DNA of 32,676 nt, from NCBI GenBank assembly GCA_015056245.1, contig SVGQ01000025.1:1-32676 (forward strand), written 5' to 3'. Made by a program: the position numbers and the translations under genes. Origin of the DNA: Clostridiales bacterium. GTDB lineage: Bacteria; Bacillota; Clostridia; Christensenellales; Aristaeellaceae. Positions 23,800 through 32,665 of the stretch are shown here, one piece after another. How positions within the stretch are numbered: the stretch's first letter is position 1; each line of letters opens with the position of its first letter. A model generated the notes under the pieces. It had not been told where the DNA came from and did not search any database. It was given only the letters and a program-made list of their open reading frames with translations.

Positions 23800-23970
23800 T
23801 TAGCCCTGAACGGGGGCGCCCACGGGGCAGGCACCAGCGCAAGCGCCGCACTCGATGCACTTATCGGCGTCGATCACGAACTTGCCATCGCCTTCAGCGA
23901 TCGCATCCACGGGGCACTCAGCCTGGCAAGCGCCGCAGCTGATGCATTCGTCGGTGATTACATATGCCAT
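23800..23970 (-). CDS. 2[4Fe-4S] ferredoxin
   Basis: Small electron carrier of 56 residues, starting MAYVITDECISCGACQAECP. Two clusters are bound by the motifs CISCGACQAEC-P (C9, C12, C15, C19) and CIECGACAGAC-P (C38, C41, C44, C48), the clostridial ferredoxin layout. It serves as low-potential carrier for fermentative oxidoreductases such as pyruvate:ferredoxin oxidoreductase or hydrogenase. ATG 23970 has AGGAGG. It has its own promoter and strong terminator, as usual for a highly expressed carrier. Confidence 0.96.
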   Translation of the reverse strand: MAYVITDECISCGACQAECPVDAIAEGDGKFVIDADKCIECGACAGACPVGAPVQG

Positions 23971-24024
23971 ATTGTTGTTCCTCCTGTTTCGTATTCAGCA
24001 GGGCAAACGCTGCTGTATAGTGTT

Positions 24025-24053
24025 ATCATAGCACGATTTTCTTCTCATTGCAA
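24025..24053 (-). promoter_or_regulatory. Promoter of the ferredoxin gene
   Basis: On the minus strand TTGCAA (24048-24053) and TATGAT (24025-24030) separated by 17 bases. Confidence 0.7.
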
Positions 24054-24074
24054 GACCGGACAGCAGTAACGAAA

Positions 24075-24107
24075 GGGAAAACCGCCCGTGATCAACACAG
24101 GCGGTTT
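24075..24107 (-). terminator. Terminator after the HerA-like ATPase gene
   Basis: A 12-pair stem, AAACCGCCCGTG (24079-24090) with CACAGGCGGTTT (24096-24107), one wobble, loop of five, then TTTTCCC on the minus strand. Confidence 0.8.
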
Positions 24108-24126
24108 ATATTCTGAGAGAGAAGAA

Positions 24127-25998
24127 TTACTTCTTCTTGCCCATGATGCTGTTCAGCAGGCCGTTGACCAGCTTGTTGGTAGCAGTGCGGGTGGCGGAGG
24201 AGATAGCGGTGTTCTTGATGCGGCCCAGAACGCTGTCGTTGACGCGGGCACGCTCGGCGCGCTCTTCGCGCAGTTCGTCAGCACGCTGGCGGCGAGCTTC
24301 GGCAAGAGCTTCCTTCTCAGCCTTGGCAGCTTCCTTGGCGGCCTTCTCAGCTTCCTTGGCAGCCAGAGCGGCAGCCTTCTTCTCTTCCTCGGTCATCACG
24401 GGCATATACTGACCGGTGGCGGGGTTGAACTGCATCTGACGCTGCACATACTGACCGGTGGTGGGATCCATCACCAGCATGGTCTGCACGGCGGCCTGAG
24501 CGGGGGCAGCCTGCATCATGGGCTGCTGCATCATAGGCTGCTGCATCATGGGCTGCTGTTGCATCATAGGCTGCTGCATCATCATGGGCTGCTGCATCAT
24601 GGGCTGCTGCACATACTGGCCAGTGGTGGGATCAAGCACCATGAAGCCCTGCTGGGGCTGCTGCATCATGGGCTGCTGGGCTACGGGGACCTGTTCCATG
24701 TTGTTCTGCTCGGTCATTGGTTGGTACACTCCTTTGAATTCTGATTGGTTGATGACCTCGTTGCGTTCTTCAACAGTGATCGCGCCCATGTAACTCTGCG
24801 GGGGCAGAATGGTGGCGCGCTGCACAATACCGGGAGCGCCGTTCTCATCCAGGAAAGAAACAAGAGCCTCGCCTGTCTTCAGCAGGGTGATGGCTTCCTC
24901 GGTATCGAACTTGGGATTGGTGCGGAAGGTCTGCGCAGCGACCTTGACCGCTTTCTGATCCAGAGGCGTGAAGGCGCGCAGGGCATGCTGCACACGGTTA
25001 CCCAGCTGGCCCAGCACCGTCATGGGAACGTCGGTGGGGTTCTGGGTGATAAAGTAAACGCCGACGCCTTTGGAACGGATCAGACGCACGACCTGCTCGA
25101 TCTTGTCCATCAGCTGCTTGGGGCAGTCGTTGAACAGCAGATGCGCTTCGTCAAAGAAGAAGACCATGACCGGCTTGTCGCAATCGCCGCGTTCGGGCAG
25201 CAACTCGTACAGCTCAGTCAGCAGCCAGAGAAGGAAAGTGGAGTACATCAGCGGATTGAGGAACAGCTTGTCGCAGGCCAGAATGTGGATCAAGCCCTGA
25301 CCATTTTCATCCGTCTTGATCCAGTCCGCGATGTTCAGCGAGGGGGTGCCGAAAAACTTATCGCCACCCTGATCTTCCAGCAGGGCTACGGCGCGCTGGA
25401 TGGCACCGATGCTGGCACGGCTCACATTGCCGTACTCAACGGTGTATTCATCTGCGTGGGAACCCACATAGGCGATGGCCTGCTTCAGATCAGCGATGTT
25501 CTGCAGCTGGGGGGCGTTGACAACCTGACCATACATATCCAGCTTCTGGGGCAGTTTACCATCGTTCGCCACGCGGAAAACGATATTCAGAACGCCGGAC
25601 TGGGTCTCGTTCAGGCCCAGCATGCGGCTGAGCAGCATGGGACCCATTTCCATCACAGTGGTACGAACAGGAATGCCCTGCTCGCCATACACATCCCAGA
25701 AGCAAGCGGGATACTTCTTGGGCTCAAAACCAGGCATGCCGGTCATTTGGACGCGCTTTTCGATGTTGGCGTTCATAGCGCCTTCCCTTACCATGCCGCT
25801 CAGGTCGCCCTTGATGTCGCTCAGGAAAACCGGAACGCCCATATCGGAGAAGCCTTCAGCAATCACCTTCAAGCTGACCGTTTTACCGGTACCGGTCGCG
25901 CCGGCGATCAAGCCATGGCGGTTTGCCATATGGGGCAACAGATAAGCAGGATTGCCATCCCCATCGGTGCCGACCCATATTTTCTGGTCGTAGAACAT
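24127..25998 (-). CDS. HerA-like ATPase of the DUF853 family with a Met/Gln/Pro repeat tail
   Basis: 623-residue ATPase of the HerA/FtsK fold. Walker A is GATGTGKT (33-40), and the LSDIKGDLSGM segment follows. Walker B is VMVFFFDEAH (277-286). A sensor-like GVGVYFITQNPTDVP occurs at 311-325, and the segments LGQLGNRVQHALRAFTPLDQKAVK and TGEALVSFLDENGAP are DUF853 hallmarks. After about residue 430 the core ends and a low-complexity region follows: repeated PMMQQ units (about 443-496) with DPTTGQYVQ at 456-464 and 511-519 and NPATGQY at 525-531. A Lys/Ala/Glu-rich charged helix (536-590) and a C-terminal segment ending LLNSIMGKKK complete it. The ATG at 25998 has GGGAGG eight bases upstream. 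DUF853 proteins are thought to process DNA, but their role is not established. Confidence 0.9.
   Translation of the reverse strand: MFYDQKIWVGTDGDGNPAYLLPHMANRHGLIAGATGTGKTVSLKVIAEGFSDMGVPVFLSDIKGDLSGMVREGAMNANIEKRVQMTGMPGFEPKKYPACFWDVYGEQGIPVRTTVMEMGPMLLSRMLGLNETQSGVLNIVFRVANDGKLPQKLDMYGQVVNAPQLQNIADLKQAIAYVGSHADEYTVEYGNVSRASIGAIQRAVALLEDQGGDKFFGTPSLNIADWIKTDENGQGLIHILACDKLFLNPLMYSTFLLWLLTELYELLPERGDCDKPVMVFFFDEAHLLFNDCPKQLMDKIEQVVRLIRSKGVGVYFITQNPTDVPMTVLGQLGNRVQHALRAFTPLDQKAVKVAAQTFRTNPKFDTEEAITLLKTGEALVSFLDENGAPGIVQRATILPPQSYMGAITVEERNEVINQSEFKGVYQPMTEQNNMEQVPVAQQPMMQQPQQGFMVLDPTTGQYVQQPMMQQPMMMQQPMMQQQPMMQQPMMQQPMMQAAPAQAAVQTMLVMDPTTGQYVQRQMQFNPATGQYMPVMTEEEKKAAALAAKEAEKAAKEAAKAEKEALAEARRQRADELREERAERARVNDSVLGRIKNTAISSATRTATNKLVNGLLNSIMGKKK
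24511..24672. repeat. Tandem PMMQQ-coding repeat
   Basis: Short in-frame repeats of CATCATGGGCTGCTG type, encoding PMMQQ-like units in the tail of the DUF853 protein. Length may vary between strains by slippage. Confidence 0.8.
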
Positions 25999-26040
25999 GA
26001 ATGTAACCTCCCATGGTATCAATAGTACACGACTAAAGAT

Positions 26041-26069
26041 ATTTTACATCCTAACCGTATTTTCGTCAA
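26041..26069 (-). promoter_or_regulatory. Promoter of the HerA-like ATPase gene
   Basis: On the minus strand TTGACG (26064-26069) and TAAAAT (26041-26046) separated by 17 bases. Confidence 0.75.
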
Positions 26070-26083
26070 CGGATTATTTGCAC

Positions 26084-26112
26084 TTGTCCTGCCTTTTCAG
26101 CTTTGCTATAAT
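26084..26112 (+). promoter_or_regulatory. Promoter of the MFS-GH2-kinase operon
   Basis: TTGTCC (26084-26089) and perfect TATAAT (26107-26112) with a 17-base spacer, back to back with the promoter of the HerA-like gene. Confidence 0.75.
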
Positions 26113-26159
26113 AGTATCAGAATGGCTGGCATCTGTCCAGTCCGAAAGGAGAGCTACAT

Positions 26160-27470
26160 ATGAACACCAAACCCCGGATTGGTGCGCGCCTTTGGAGTGC
26201 GCTTTTGCTGTTGGGCCTTGCGGGGCAATTTGCATGGACCATAGAAAACATGTATTTTAATGTGTTTCTCTATAACACCATCTCCACCGATCCAGGCTAC
26301 ATTGCCGCCATGGTGGCTGCCAGTGCCATCGTCGCTACGCTGACCACGCTGCTGATGGGTGTCGTCAGCGACCGCTGTGGCAAGCGCAAGCCCTTCATCT
26401 GCGGGGGATACCTGCTGTGGGGTCTTAGCACCATGGCCTTTGGCATGGTCACGGTAGAAAATGCCGCTGCCCTGTTTCCTGCCGCCAACGCCATTGCGGT
26501 TGCCGCCTTTATGGTGATCGCACTGGACTGCATTATGACCTTCTTTGGCTCCACCGCCAATGACGCAGCTTTCAACGCTTATGTGACCGATGTGGTGGAT
26601 ACCAGCGTGCGCGGCAAGGTGGAAAGTGTGCTGAGCATTCTGCCGCTGCTTTCCATGCTGATCATCTTTGGTCTGTTTGACGGCATGACCCAAGCCGGGC
26701 AGTGGCGCAAGTTCTTCTTTCTTTTCGGTATCGTGGTGATCCTCACCGGTATTATTTCGCTGTTTGTGCTGAAAGAATCGGATATCCAGCCTGAACACAA
26801 GCCTTTTTTCAGCCAGTTGGTTTACGGCTTCCGCCCTTCTGTGGTAGCGCAGCACAAAGCCCTGTACCTGTCGCTGACCGCCATGTGCGTGTTTTCCATT
26901 GCGGTACAGGTGTTCTTCCCCTATCTGATCATCTACATGCAGCATTACCTGCAACTTGATGCCTATGCCATCGTGCTGGGCGTGGTGCTGATCGTGGCTT
27001 CGCTGGTCAGTGTGATCGGAGGCCGCTGGATCGATAAAGTGGGTAAGCTGCGCTTCGCTGTTCCCGCTGCACTGATCATGCTGGCAGGTCTGATCGCTAT
27101 GTTCTTTGTGCGCCAGATGCTGACGGTGATTCTTGCCGGTATGGTGATGATGAGCGGCTACATGCTGCTCACCTCTGCCCTGATGGCCCAGATCCGTGAT
27201 CTGACCCCGCCGGAAAAAGCCGGGCATTTCCAAGGCATCCGTATGGTGTTCTCCGTCATGCTGCCCATGATCATCGGCCCTGCCATCGGTGCGCAGGTGA
27301 TCAAAGGCAACGCCCAGACCTATGTGGATCTGGGACAGACCAAAACCGTACCCACCCCTGAGATTTTCCTGGCTGCTGCTGTGGTGCTGTTGTTGACTGC
27401 CATTCCCCTGTGGCTGCTCAGCCGGAACCAACAAAAGCAGGCTCTGAAGGAGGAAGAAACCGTATGCTGA
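26160..27470 (+). CDS. Major facilitator superfamily transporter, probably for sugars
   Basis: Membrane transporter of 436 residues with about 12 helices. The WTIENMYFNVFLYNTI start, the inter-helix loop GVVSDRCGKRKPFI (the MFS motif A pattern, GxxxDRxGKRKP) and the later GGRWIDKVGKLRFAVPA repeat of that motif show the fold. The sequence style is close to the SLC45/glycoside-cation-symporter-like MFS members. ATG 26160 follows AAAGGAGAG. The GH2 gene begins seven bases before its stop, so the pair is translationally coupled; the hydrolase suggests a glycoside or oligosaccharide substrate (inference). Confidence 0.9.
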   Translation: MNTKPRIGARLWSALLLLGLAGQFAWTIENMYFNVFLYNTISTDPGYIAAMVAASAIVATLTTLLMGVVSDRCGKRKPFICGGYLLWGLSTMAFGMVTVENAAALFPAANAIAVAAFMVIALDCIMTFFGSTANDAAFNAYVTDVVDTSVRGKVESVLSILPLLSMLIIFGLFDGMTQAGQWRKFFFLFGIVVILTGIISLFVLKESDIQPEHKPFFSQLVYGFRPSVVAQHKALYLSLTAMCVFSIAVQVFFPYLIIYMQHYLQLDAYAIVLGVVLIVASLVSVIGGRWIDKVGKLRFAVPAALIMLAGLIAMFFVRQMLTVILAGMVMMSGYMLLTSALMAQIRDLTPPEKAGHFQGIRMVFSVMLPMIIGPAIGAQVIKGNAQTYVDLGQTKTVPTPEIFLAAAVVLLLTAIPLWLLSRNQQKQALKEEETVC

Positions 27471-29191
27471 TGACTGAGTGGGGTAAAAACCTGAACCCCG
27501 ACCAAGTTTTGCAGGAGTATCCGCGTCCGCAGATGGTGCGAGACAGCTACCTGAACCTGAATGGCGCTTGGAACTATGCGATCACCAACACCGAGGAACA
27601 GCCCGCCGCTTGGCAGGGCAGCATTCTGGTGCCATTTTCGCCGGAGAGCGTGCTCAGCGGCGTGGAGCGTACGCTGCAAAAGGATCAAACTTTGTGGTAT
27701 CATCGTACACTGACGCTACCGGAAGGCTTCCTGCCCGAAGGCGGACACCTGCTGCTTCACTTTGGCGCGGTGGATCAGGAAGCCGTCATTCTGCTCAACG
27801 GTAAGGAAATGGGCAGCCACATCGGCGGTTATAATGCCTTCACCATTGACTTGACCGAAGGCTGGCGGGATGGCGAGAACCAACTGATTGTCAAGGTAAA
27901 AGATGAAACAGACGCTGGCTCCCGCAGCCGCGGCAAGCAGAAAACCAAGCGGGGTGGCATCTGGTATACACCTCAGAGTGGTATCTGGCAAACGGTGTGG
28001 ATGGAGGCTGTCCCCGGGCAGCACATCCACAACCTGCAAATGATCCCCCATGTGGACACCGCGCAGCTGGAACTGACGGTTCAGTCGGATGCTGCCTTTT
28101 CCACTGAATGCACCGTTACTTTGCAAGGGGTCACTCACACTGTCAAAACCAACACCCCCACCTGCCTGCCCATTGAGCATATGCAGCTGTGGAGTCCTGA
28201 AAACCCGCATCTGGAGAACTTCTCCGTAACGCTGGGCGATGACCGTGTAGAAAGCTACTTCGCTATGCGTTCTGTAGGTGTGGAGAAGGATGAAAAAGGC
28301 ATCATGCGCCTGATGCTCAATGGCAAACCATATTTCCATAACGGTTTGCTGGATCAGGGCTATTGGCCTGACGGTCTCTACACCGCCCCCAGCGATGAAG
28401 CGCTGATCTACGACATCCAGACCGCCAAGGATTTGGGCTTCAACATGCTGCGCAAGCACATCAAGGTGGAGCCTATGCGCTGGTATTACCACTGCGACCG
28501 CATCGGCATGCTGGTGTGGCAGGATATGCCCAGCGGCGGCAGCCAGTACAAAGTGCCGGTTATCTCCGCGCCGTTGATCACCGGCATTCACCTGAAGGAC
28601 AAGCATTACCGCTGGTTTGCCCGCGAGGATGCTGTGCAGCGGGATGCCTACTATGAAGAGCTGGAAGAGATGATCCTGCAGCTGCGCAACGTACCTTCCA
28701 TCGTACTGTGGGTTCCCTTCAATGAAGGTTGGGGCCAGTTTGATGCAGCAAATGCCTGCGAGCTGATCAAGGAGCTTGATCCCACCCGCATCATCGACCA
28801 TGCCAGCGGCTGGCACGATCAGGGTATCGGTCAGCTGCAAAGCCTGCATGTGTATTTCCGTCCCTATCGTTTTAAGCCGGATCGGAAGGGACGCGCCGTG
28901 GTGCTCAGCGAGTTTGGCGGCTACAACCTGCGTCAGGAAGGCCATTGCTTCAACGAAATCGATTTTGGTTATAAAAAGCTGAAAGACCCGAACGAACTCT
29001 GGGCGGCCTATGAAAAACTGTTCCGCGAACAGATTCTGCCCGCTATTCCGCAAGGCTTGGCAGCGACCGTCTATACGCAGGTAAGCGATGTGGAGGACGA
29101 ATTGAACGGCCTTTTCACCTATGACCGCGCCGTGGTCAAGCTGCCTGCCGACAAACTAAAAGCGTTGAATGATGAAATTGCCCGGTTGTGA
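27464..29191 (+). CDS. Glycoside hydrolase family 2 protein
   Basis: Intracellular GH2 enzyme of 575 residues without a signal peptide. It has an N-terminal sugar-binding jelly-roll (about 25-180, with NLNGAWNYAI, LWYHRTLTLP and ILLNGKEMGSHIGGY), an immunoglobulin-like middle (about 190-270) and a C-terminal TIM barrel. The acid/base catalyst is E421 in WVPFNEGWGQFD, and the nucleophile is probably E483 in VLSEFGGYN. The RKHIKVEPMRWYYHCDRIGMLVWQDMP stretch is typical. Beta-galactosidase, beta-glucuronidase and beta-mannosidase all occur in GH2, and this short form cannot be assigned to one. ATG 27464 has AAGGAGG and overlaps the MFS stop. The linked transporter and kinase imply import, hydrolysis and possibly phosphorylation of a glycoside. 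Confidence 0.9.
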   Translation: MLMTEWGKNLNPDQVLQEYPRPQMVRDSYLNLNGAWNYAITNTEEQPAAWQGSILVPFSPESVLSGVERTLQKDQTLWYHRTLTLPEGFLPEGGHLLLHFGAVDQEAVILLNGKEMGSHIGGYNAFTIDLTEGWRDGENQLIVKVKDETDAGSRSRGKQKTKRGGIWYTPQSGIWQTVWMEAVPGQHIHNLQMIPHVDTAQLELTVQSDAAFSTECTVTLQGVTHTVKTNTPTCLPIEHMQLWSPENPHLENFSVTLGDDRVESYFAMRSVGVEKDEKGIMRLMLNGKPYFHNGLLDQGYWPDGLYTAPSDEALIYDIQTAKDLGFNMLRKHIKVEPMRWYYHCDRIGMLVWQDMPSGGSQYKVPVISAPLITGIHLKDKHYRWFAREDAVQRDAYYEELEEMILQLRNVPSIVLWVPFNEGWGQFDAANACELIKELDPTRIIDHASGWHDQGIGQLQSLHVYFRPYRFKPDRKGRAVVLSEFGGYNLRQEGHCFNEIDFGYKKLKDPNELWAAYEKLFREQILPAIPQGLAATVYTQVSDVEDELNGLFTYDRAVVKLPADKLKALNDEIARL

Positions 29192-29207
29192 TAAGGAGGA
29201 ATCCTCA

Positions 29208-29957
29208 ATGAAATTGGATCAGGTGATCGCGGTACGCCCTAACAAAACCGTTTATCTGGACGGCGATCTGGCGATCAAAGTATTTCATAATGACTACAGC
29301 AAAGCTGACGTACTCAATGAAGCCTTGAATCAGGCCCGTGTGGAGGAAACCGGACTGCCCATTCCCATGCTGCACGAAGTGACCAAAGTGGATGACCAGT
29401 GGGCCATTGTGATCGACTACATTCGCGGCAAAACACTGGCAGAGCTGATGGAAGAAGACCCGGAACGCTACGATGAATATATGGAAATGTTTGTGGATCT
29501 GCAGCTGGAGATTCACCGCCATACCTGCCCCATGCTGGGCAAACTCAAGGACAAGATGAATCGAAAGATCAGCCAGAGCGCGCTGGATGCCACCACCCGC
29601 TATGAGCTGCACACCCGTCTGGAGGGCATGCCCAAGCATAACAAACTATGTCATGGCGATTTTGAGCCCCGCAATGTGGTCATTCGGGAAGACGGCACCG
29701 CTTATATCATCGACTGGGCCCATGCCACTCAGGGCAATGCCAGCGCAGATGCTGCCCGCACTTATCTGCTGTTCTGGCTCAACGGCGATGTTGCCGGTGC
29801 GGAGAAATACCTGAAATTGTTCTGCAAGAAGAGTGACACCGCCATGCAGTATGTACAGAAGTGGATCCCCATTGTGGCAGCCAGCCAGAGCGTAAAAGGC
29901 AAGCCCGAGGAACGTGATTTCCTGCTGCACTGGGCCAACATTATGGATTACGAATAA
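29208..29957 (+). CDS. APH/choline-kinase-fold phosphotransferase
   Basis: 249-residue kinase-fold protein. The N-lobe lysine is likely K24 in LAIKVFHNDY. The catalytic motif LCHGDFEPRNVVI carries D151 and N156, and IIDWAHATQGNASADAARTYLLF carries the metal-binding D169, as in the aminoglycoside phosphotransferase (APH) family. ATG 29208 follows AAGGAGG and begins 16 bases after the GH2 stop, so it belongs to the operon. Antibiotic resistance is not implied: APH-fold kinases in sugar operons often phosphorylate sugars or small metabolites. The substrate is unknown. Confidence 0.85.
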   Translation: MKLDQVIAVRPNKTVYLDGDLAIKVFHNDYSKADVLNEALNQARVEETGLPIPMLHEVTKVDDQWAIVIDYIRGKTLAELMEEDPERYDEYMEMFVDLQLEIHRHTCPMLGKLKDKMNRKISQSALDATTRYELHTRLEGMPKHNKLCHGDFEPRNVVIREDGTAYIIDWAHATQGNASADAARTYLLFWLNGDVAGAEKYLKLFCKKSDTAMQYVQKWIPIVAASQSVKGKPEERDFLLHWANIMDYE

Positions 29958-29999
29958 GCCAAAGCTTACAAGCATACCCTTTTCCAAAACACGCATGGC

Positions 30000-30043
30000 A
30001 AAAGCCCCTGCAAAGAAGCAACCGCTTCCTTGCAGGGGCTTTT
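30000..30043. terminator. Bidirectional terminator between the kinase and OadA genes
   Basis: A 14-bp stem AAAAGCCCCTGCAA (30000-30013) with TTGCAGGGGCTTTT (30030-30043), with a nested AAGC/GCTT stem in the loop. Flanking A and T tracts serve both convergent transcripts. Confidence 0.9.
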
Positions 30044-30054
30044 CTATCCCTGTC

Positions 30055-31455
30055 TTACACAGGCATGGTCTTCTGCTCCATGTTCAGCATGGTGGAATCC
30101 ACCTTGAGCTGGGCAGCCTGACGATACTGGAAGAACTTGGGGGCTACCTGCGGGAACATGGCGTAGCTGAGCACGTCTTCTTCCTGCATGTAGTAATCGC
30201 GGATTTCCTCGCGGTACTTTTCCAGTTCCGGGGGAATATCATCGGCGGGGCGATGGGTGATGACCTTGTCATCGCCGATGCACTTCTTGCGCACTTCGGG
30301 ATCCACTTCAGCGGGCAGCTTGCCGTATTCGCCGCGCAGCAGGCCCTTGGATTCCTTGGTGACCATCTTGTAGCGCTCGCCTCCCAGGATGTTCATAACA
30401 GCCTGAGTGCCGACGATCTGGCTGGTGGGGGTGACCAGCGGCGGCAGACCGAAGTCTTTACGCACGCGCGGCACTTCCGCCAGCACATCGTAGTACTTGT
30501 CCATGGCATTGGCCTGCTTCAGCTGACCAATCAGGTTGGACAACATGCCGCCGGGCACCTGATAAATCAGGGTGTTGGCATCGGTAGCCAGCACGCGGGC
30601 AGGATCGCGCCAGCCGTCCTGAGTCAGTTCCTCAGCAACCTTGCGGAAGTGAGCAGCGATCTCAGTGAGGGCCACCAGATCCAGACCGGTGTCGTACTCG
30701 GTGCCCTGCAGGGTAGCCACCAGAGACTCGGTGGTGGGCTGAGAAGTACCGTTACCCAGAGCGGAGATACAGGTATCCACAACATCCGCGCCAGCCTCGA
30801 TGGCCTTGAGCAGGGTCATAGCACCAGTACCGGTGGTATCGTGGGTGTGCAGTACGATGGGCAGGCTGGTTTCCTTCTTCAGGCGCTTGATCAGGCTGTA
30901 AGCGCTGTAAGGCAGAAGCAGGTTCGCCATATCCTTAATGCAGATCAGGTCAGCGCCCATCTTTTCGATATCGGCAGCCAGTTTGACGAAGTAATCTTCG
31001 GTGTGCACATCGCTGATGGTGTAGCTCATAGCCACCTCAGCCTTGCCGCCGTACTTCTTGGTGGCGGTCACAGCGGTCTGCATGTTGCGCAGGTCGTTGA
31101 GAGCGTCGAAGCAGCGGATGATGTCGATGCCGTTTTCCACGGCCTTCTTGACGAAGAACTCCACCACGTCGTCAGAATAGTGCTTGTAGCCCAGCAGGTT
31201 CTGACCACGGAGCAGCATCTGCAACTTGGTGTTGGGCATGGCCTTGCGCAGCTTGCGCAGGCGCTCCCAGGGATCTTCGTTCAGGAAACGCAGGCAGCTG
31301 TCGAAAGTAGCGCCGCCCCAGCACTCCAGAGAATAGTAGCCCACTTTGTCCAGCTTCTCCAGCATGGGCTCCATCTGGGAAAACTTCATGCGCGTTGCGG
31401 CCTGACTCTGGTGACCGTCGCGCAGGATGGTATCAGTAATTCCTACCTTAGGCAT
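30055..31455 (-). CDS. oadA: Oxaloacetate decarboxylase alpha / pyruvate carboxylase subunit B-type carboxyltransferase
   Basis: Cytoplasmic carboxyltransferase of 466 residues that moves a carboxyl group between a 2-oxoacid and biotin. The TIM-barrel HMGL-like domain opens with ITDTILRDGHQS (6-17), then ECWGGATFD and LLRGQNLLGYKHYSDDVV. The metal-binding HTHDTTGTG lies in mid-domain. The PYC_OADA domain runs through the second half (GLPPLVTPTSQIVGTQAV). There is no C-terminal biotinyl Met-Lys-Met domain, so biotin is on another subunit. The ATG at 31455 is preceded by GAGGTG; the GTG at 31464 lies inside that site and is a less likely start. It follows oadB by 22 bases. Oxaloacetate versus other 2-oxoacids cannot be settled. 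Confidence 0.92.
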   Translation of the reverse strand: MPKVGITDTILRDGHQSQAATRMKFSQMEPMLEKLDKVGYYSLECWGGATFDSCLRFLNEDPWERLRKLRKAMPNTKLQMLLRGQNLLGYKHYSDDVVEFFVKKAVENGIDIIRCFDALNDLRNMQTAVTATKKYGGKAEVAMSYTISDVHTEDYFVKLAADIEKMGADLICIKDMANLLLPYSAYSLIKRLKKETSLPIVLHTHDTTGTGAMTLLKAIEAGADVVDTCISALGNGTSQPTTESLVATLQGTEYDTGLDLVALTEIAAHFRKVAEELTQDGWRDPARVLATDANTLIYQVPGGMLSNLIGQLKQANAMDKYYDVLAEVPRVRKDFGLPPLVTPTSQIVGTQAVMNILGGERYKMVTKESKGLLRGEYGKLPAEVDPEVRKKCIGDDKVITHRPADDIPPELEKYREEIRDYYMQEEDVLSYAMFPQVAPKFFQYRQAAQLKVDSTMLNMEQKTMPV

Positions 31456-31477
31456 TATTTTCACCTCGTTGTTAGGA

Positions 31478-32665
31478 TTAGCCGAACATGCTCAGCAGCA
31501 TACCGGCCGCAAGCGCGGAACCGATAACACCGGCAACGTTGGGACCCATGGCATGCATGAGCAGGAAGTTCTTGGGGTTGGCTTTCTGGCCTTCCACCTG
31601 ACTGACGCGGGCTGCCATAGGCACGGCAGACACGCCAGCGGAACCGATCAGGGGATTGATCTTGCCGCCGGTGAGCTTATTGAGCAGCTTAGCCAGCAAG
31701 AGGCCGCCAGCAGTGCCGCAGCCAAAGGCAACCACACCAACGATGATAATCATCAGGGTCTTGGGCTGGAGGAAGGTTTCCGCAGTAGCGGTAGCGCCCA
31801 CCGTGATGCCCAGGAAGATGGTGACGATATTCATCAGTTCGTTCTGCACCGTTTTGCACAGACGATCTGCTACGCCGGATTCCTTGAACAGGTTGCCCAG
31901 CATCAGGCAGCCGATCAGGGGAGCAGCAGAGGGCAGCAGCAGGCTGACGATGATGGTGACCGCGATGGGGAAGATGATCTTCTCCTTCTTAGACACAGGA
32001 CGCAGCTGCTCCATCACGATTTCGCGCTCCTTCTTGGTGGTCAGGGCGCGCATGATGGGGGGCTGGATGACGGGAACCAGCGCCATGTAGCTGTAGGCAG
32101 CCACGGCAATGGGGCCCAGCAGGTGGGGAGCCAGCTTACCGGTCAGGTAGATAGCCGTGGGGCCATCTGCGCCGCCGATGATGCCGGTGGAAGCCGCTTC
32201 GGGAGCGGTGAAACCGAACACGGTATAGCAGACGATAAAAGTCATGAAGATACCCAGCTGGGCAGCAGCGCCCAGCAACAGGCTGATGGGGTTGGCGATC
32301 AGGGGACCGAAGTCGGTCATGGCGCCAACGCCGATGAAGATCAAGCAGGGATAGATACCCAGCTTAACGCCCAGATACAGGTAATCCAGCAAACCGGGGG
32401 TAATCTCGCCATGGCCGCCGAACAGTTCCCAATGGACATGACCCTCGGCAAACAGCTCTTCATGATACATTCCGGCAAATGGCAGGTTGGTCAGCAGCAT
32501 ACCAAACGCGATTGGCATCAGCAGCAGAGGCTCGTACTTCTTGACAATAGCAAGGTACAAAAGCACACAGGCTACGATGATCATAATCAGCGGCTTGGGA
32601 TTCTGGATCAGCCCGTAAATACCGGAGTCCATGCAAAGCTTCAACAAGCTTTCGCCGATATTCAT
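31478..32665 (-). CDS. oadB: Na+-translocating decarboxylase beta subunit
   Basis: Integral membrane subunit (395 residues, about nine to eleven helices) that couples decarboxylation of carboxybiotin to Na+ export. The family segments are [17 protein letters not shown], the conserved [15 protein letters not shown], and the C-terminal [16 protein letters not shown] with [22 protein letters not shown]. The start ATG at 32665 is 11 bases from the window edge and has a weak ribosome binding site in view (GAAAAGAG). Oxaloacetate, methylmalonyl-CoA and glutaconyl-CoA decarboxylases share this subunit; gene order beta-alpha here fits an oxaloacetate or methylmalonyl-CoA enzyme whose gamma and biotin subunits lie upstream, outside the window. 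Confidence 0.93.
   Translation of the reverse strand: MNIGESLLKLCMDSGIYGLIQNPKPLIMIIVACVLLYLAIVKKYEPLLLMPIAFGMLLTNLPFAGMYHEELFAEGHVHWELFGGHGEITPGLLDYLYLGVKLGIYPCLIFIGVGAMTDFGPLIANPISLLLGAAAQLGIFMTFIVCYTVFGFTAPEAASTGIIGGADGPTAIYLTGKLAPHLLGPIAVAAYSYMALVPVIQPPIMRALTTKKEREIVMEQLRPVSKKEKIIFPIAVTIIVSLLLPSAAPLIGCLMLGNLFKESGVADRLCKTVQNELMNIVTIFLGITVGATATAETFLQPKTLMIIIVGVVAFGCGTAGGLLLAKLLNKLTGGKINPLIGSAGVSAVPMAARVSQVEGQKANPKNFLLMHAMGPNVAGVIGSALAAGMLLSMFG

Noticed and set aside
24511-24672. CRISPR-like short repeats
   Set aside because: The units are in-frame codons for PMMQQ without unique spacers.
24745-26025. Long plus-strand frame opposite the HerA-like gene
   Set aside because: Histidine/glutamine-rich shadow translation without motifs; the minus strand carries Walker A and B.
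26154-27434. 426-residue minus-strand frame opposite the MFS gene
   Set aside because: Hydrophilic shadow of a hydrophobic transporter; no domain or ribosome binding site.
29208-29957. Aminoglycoside resistance gene
   Set aside because: Only the general APH fold motifs are present, and the operon context points to sugar metabolism.
30055-31464. Plus-strand 537-residue frame covering the oadA region (29914-31527)
   Set aside because: Shadow of oadA, crossing a strong terminator and the end of the kinase gene.
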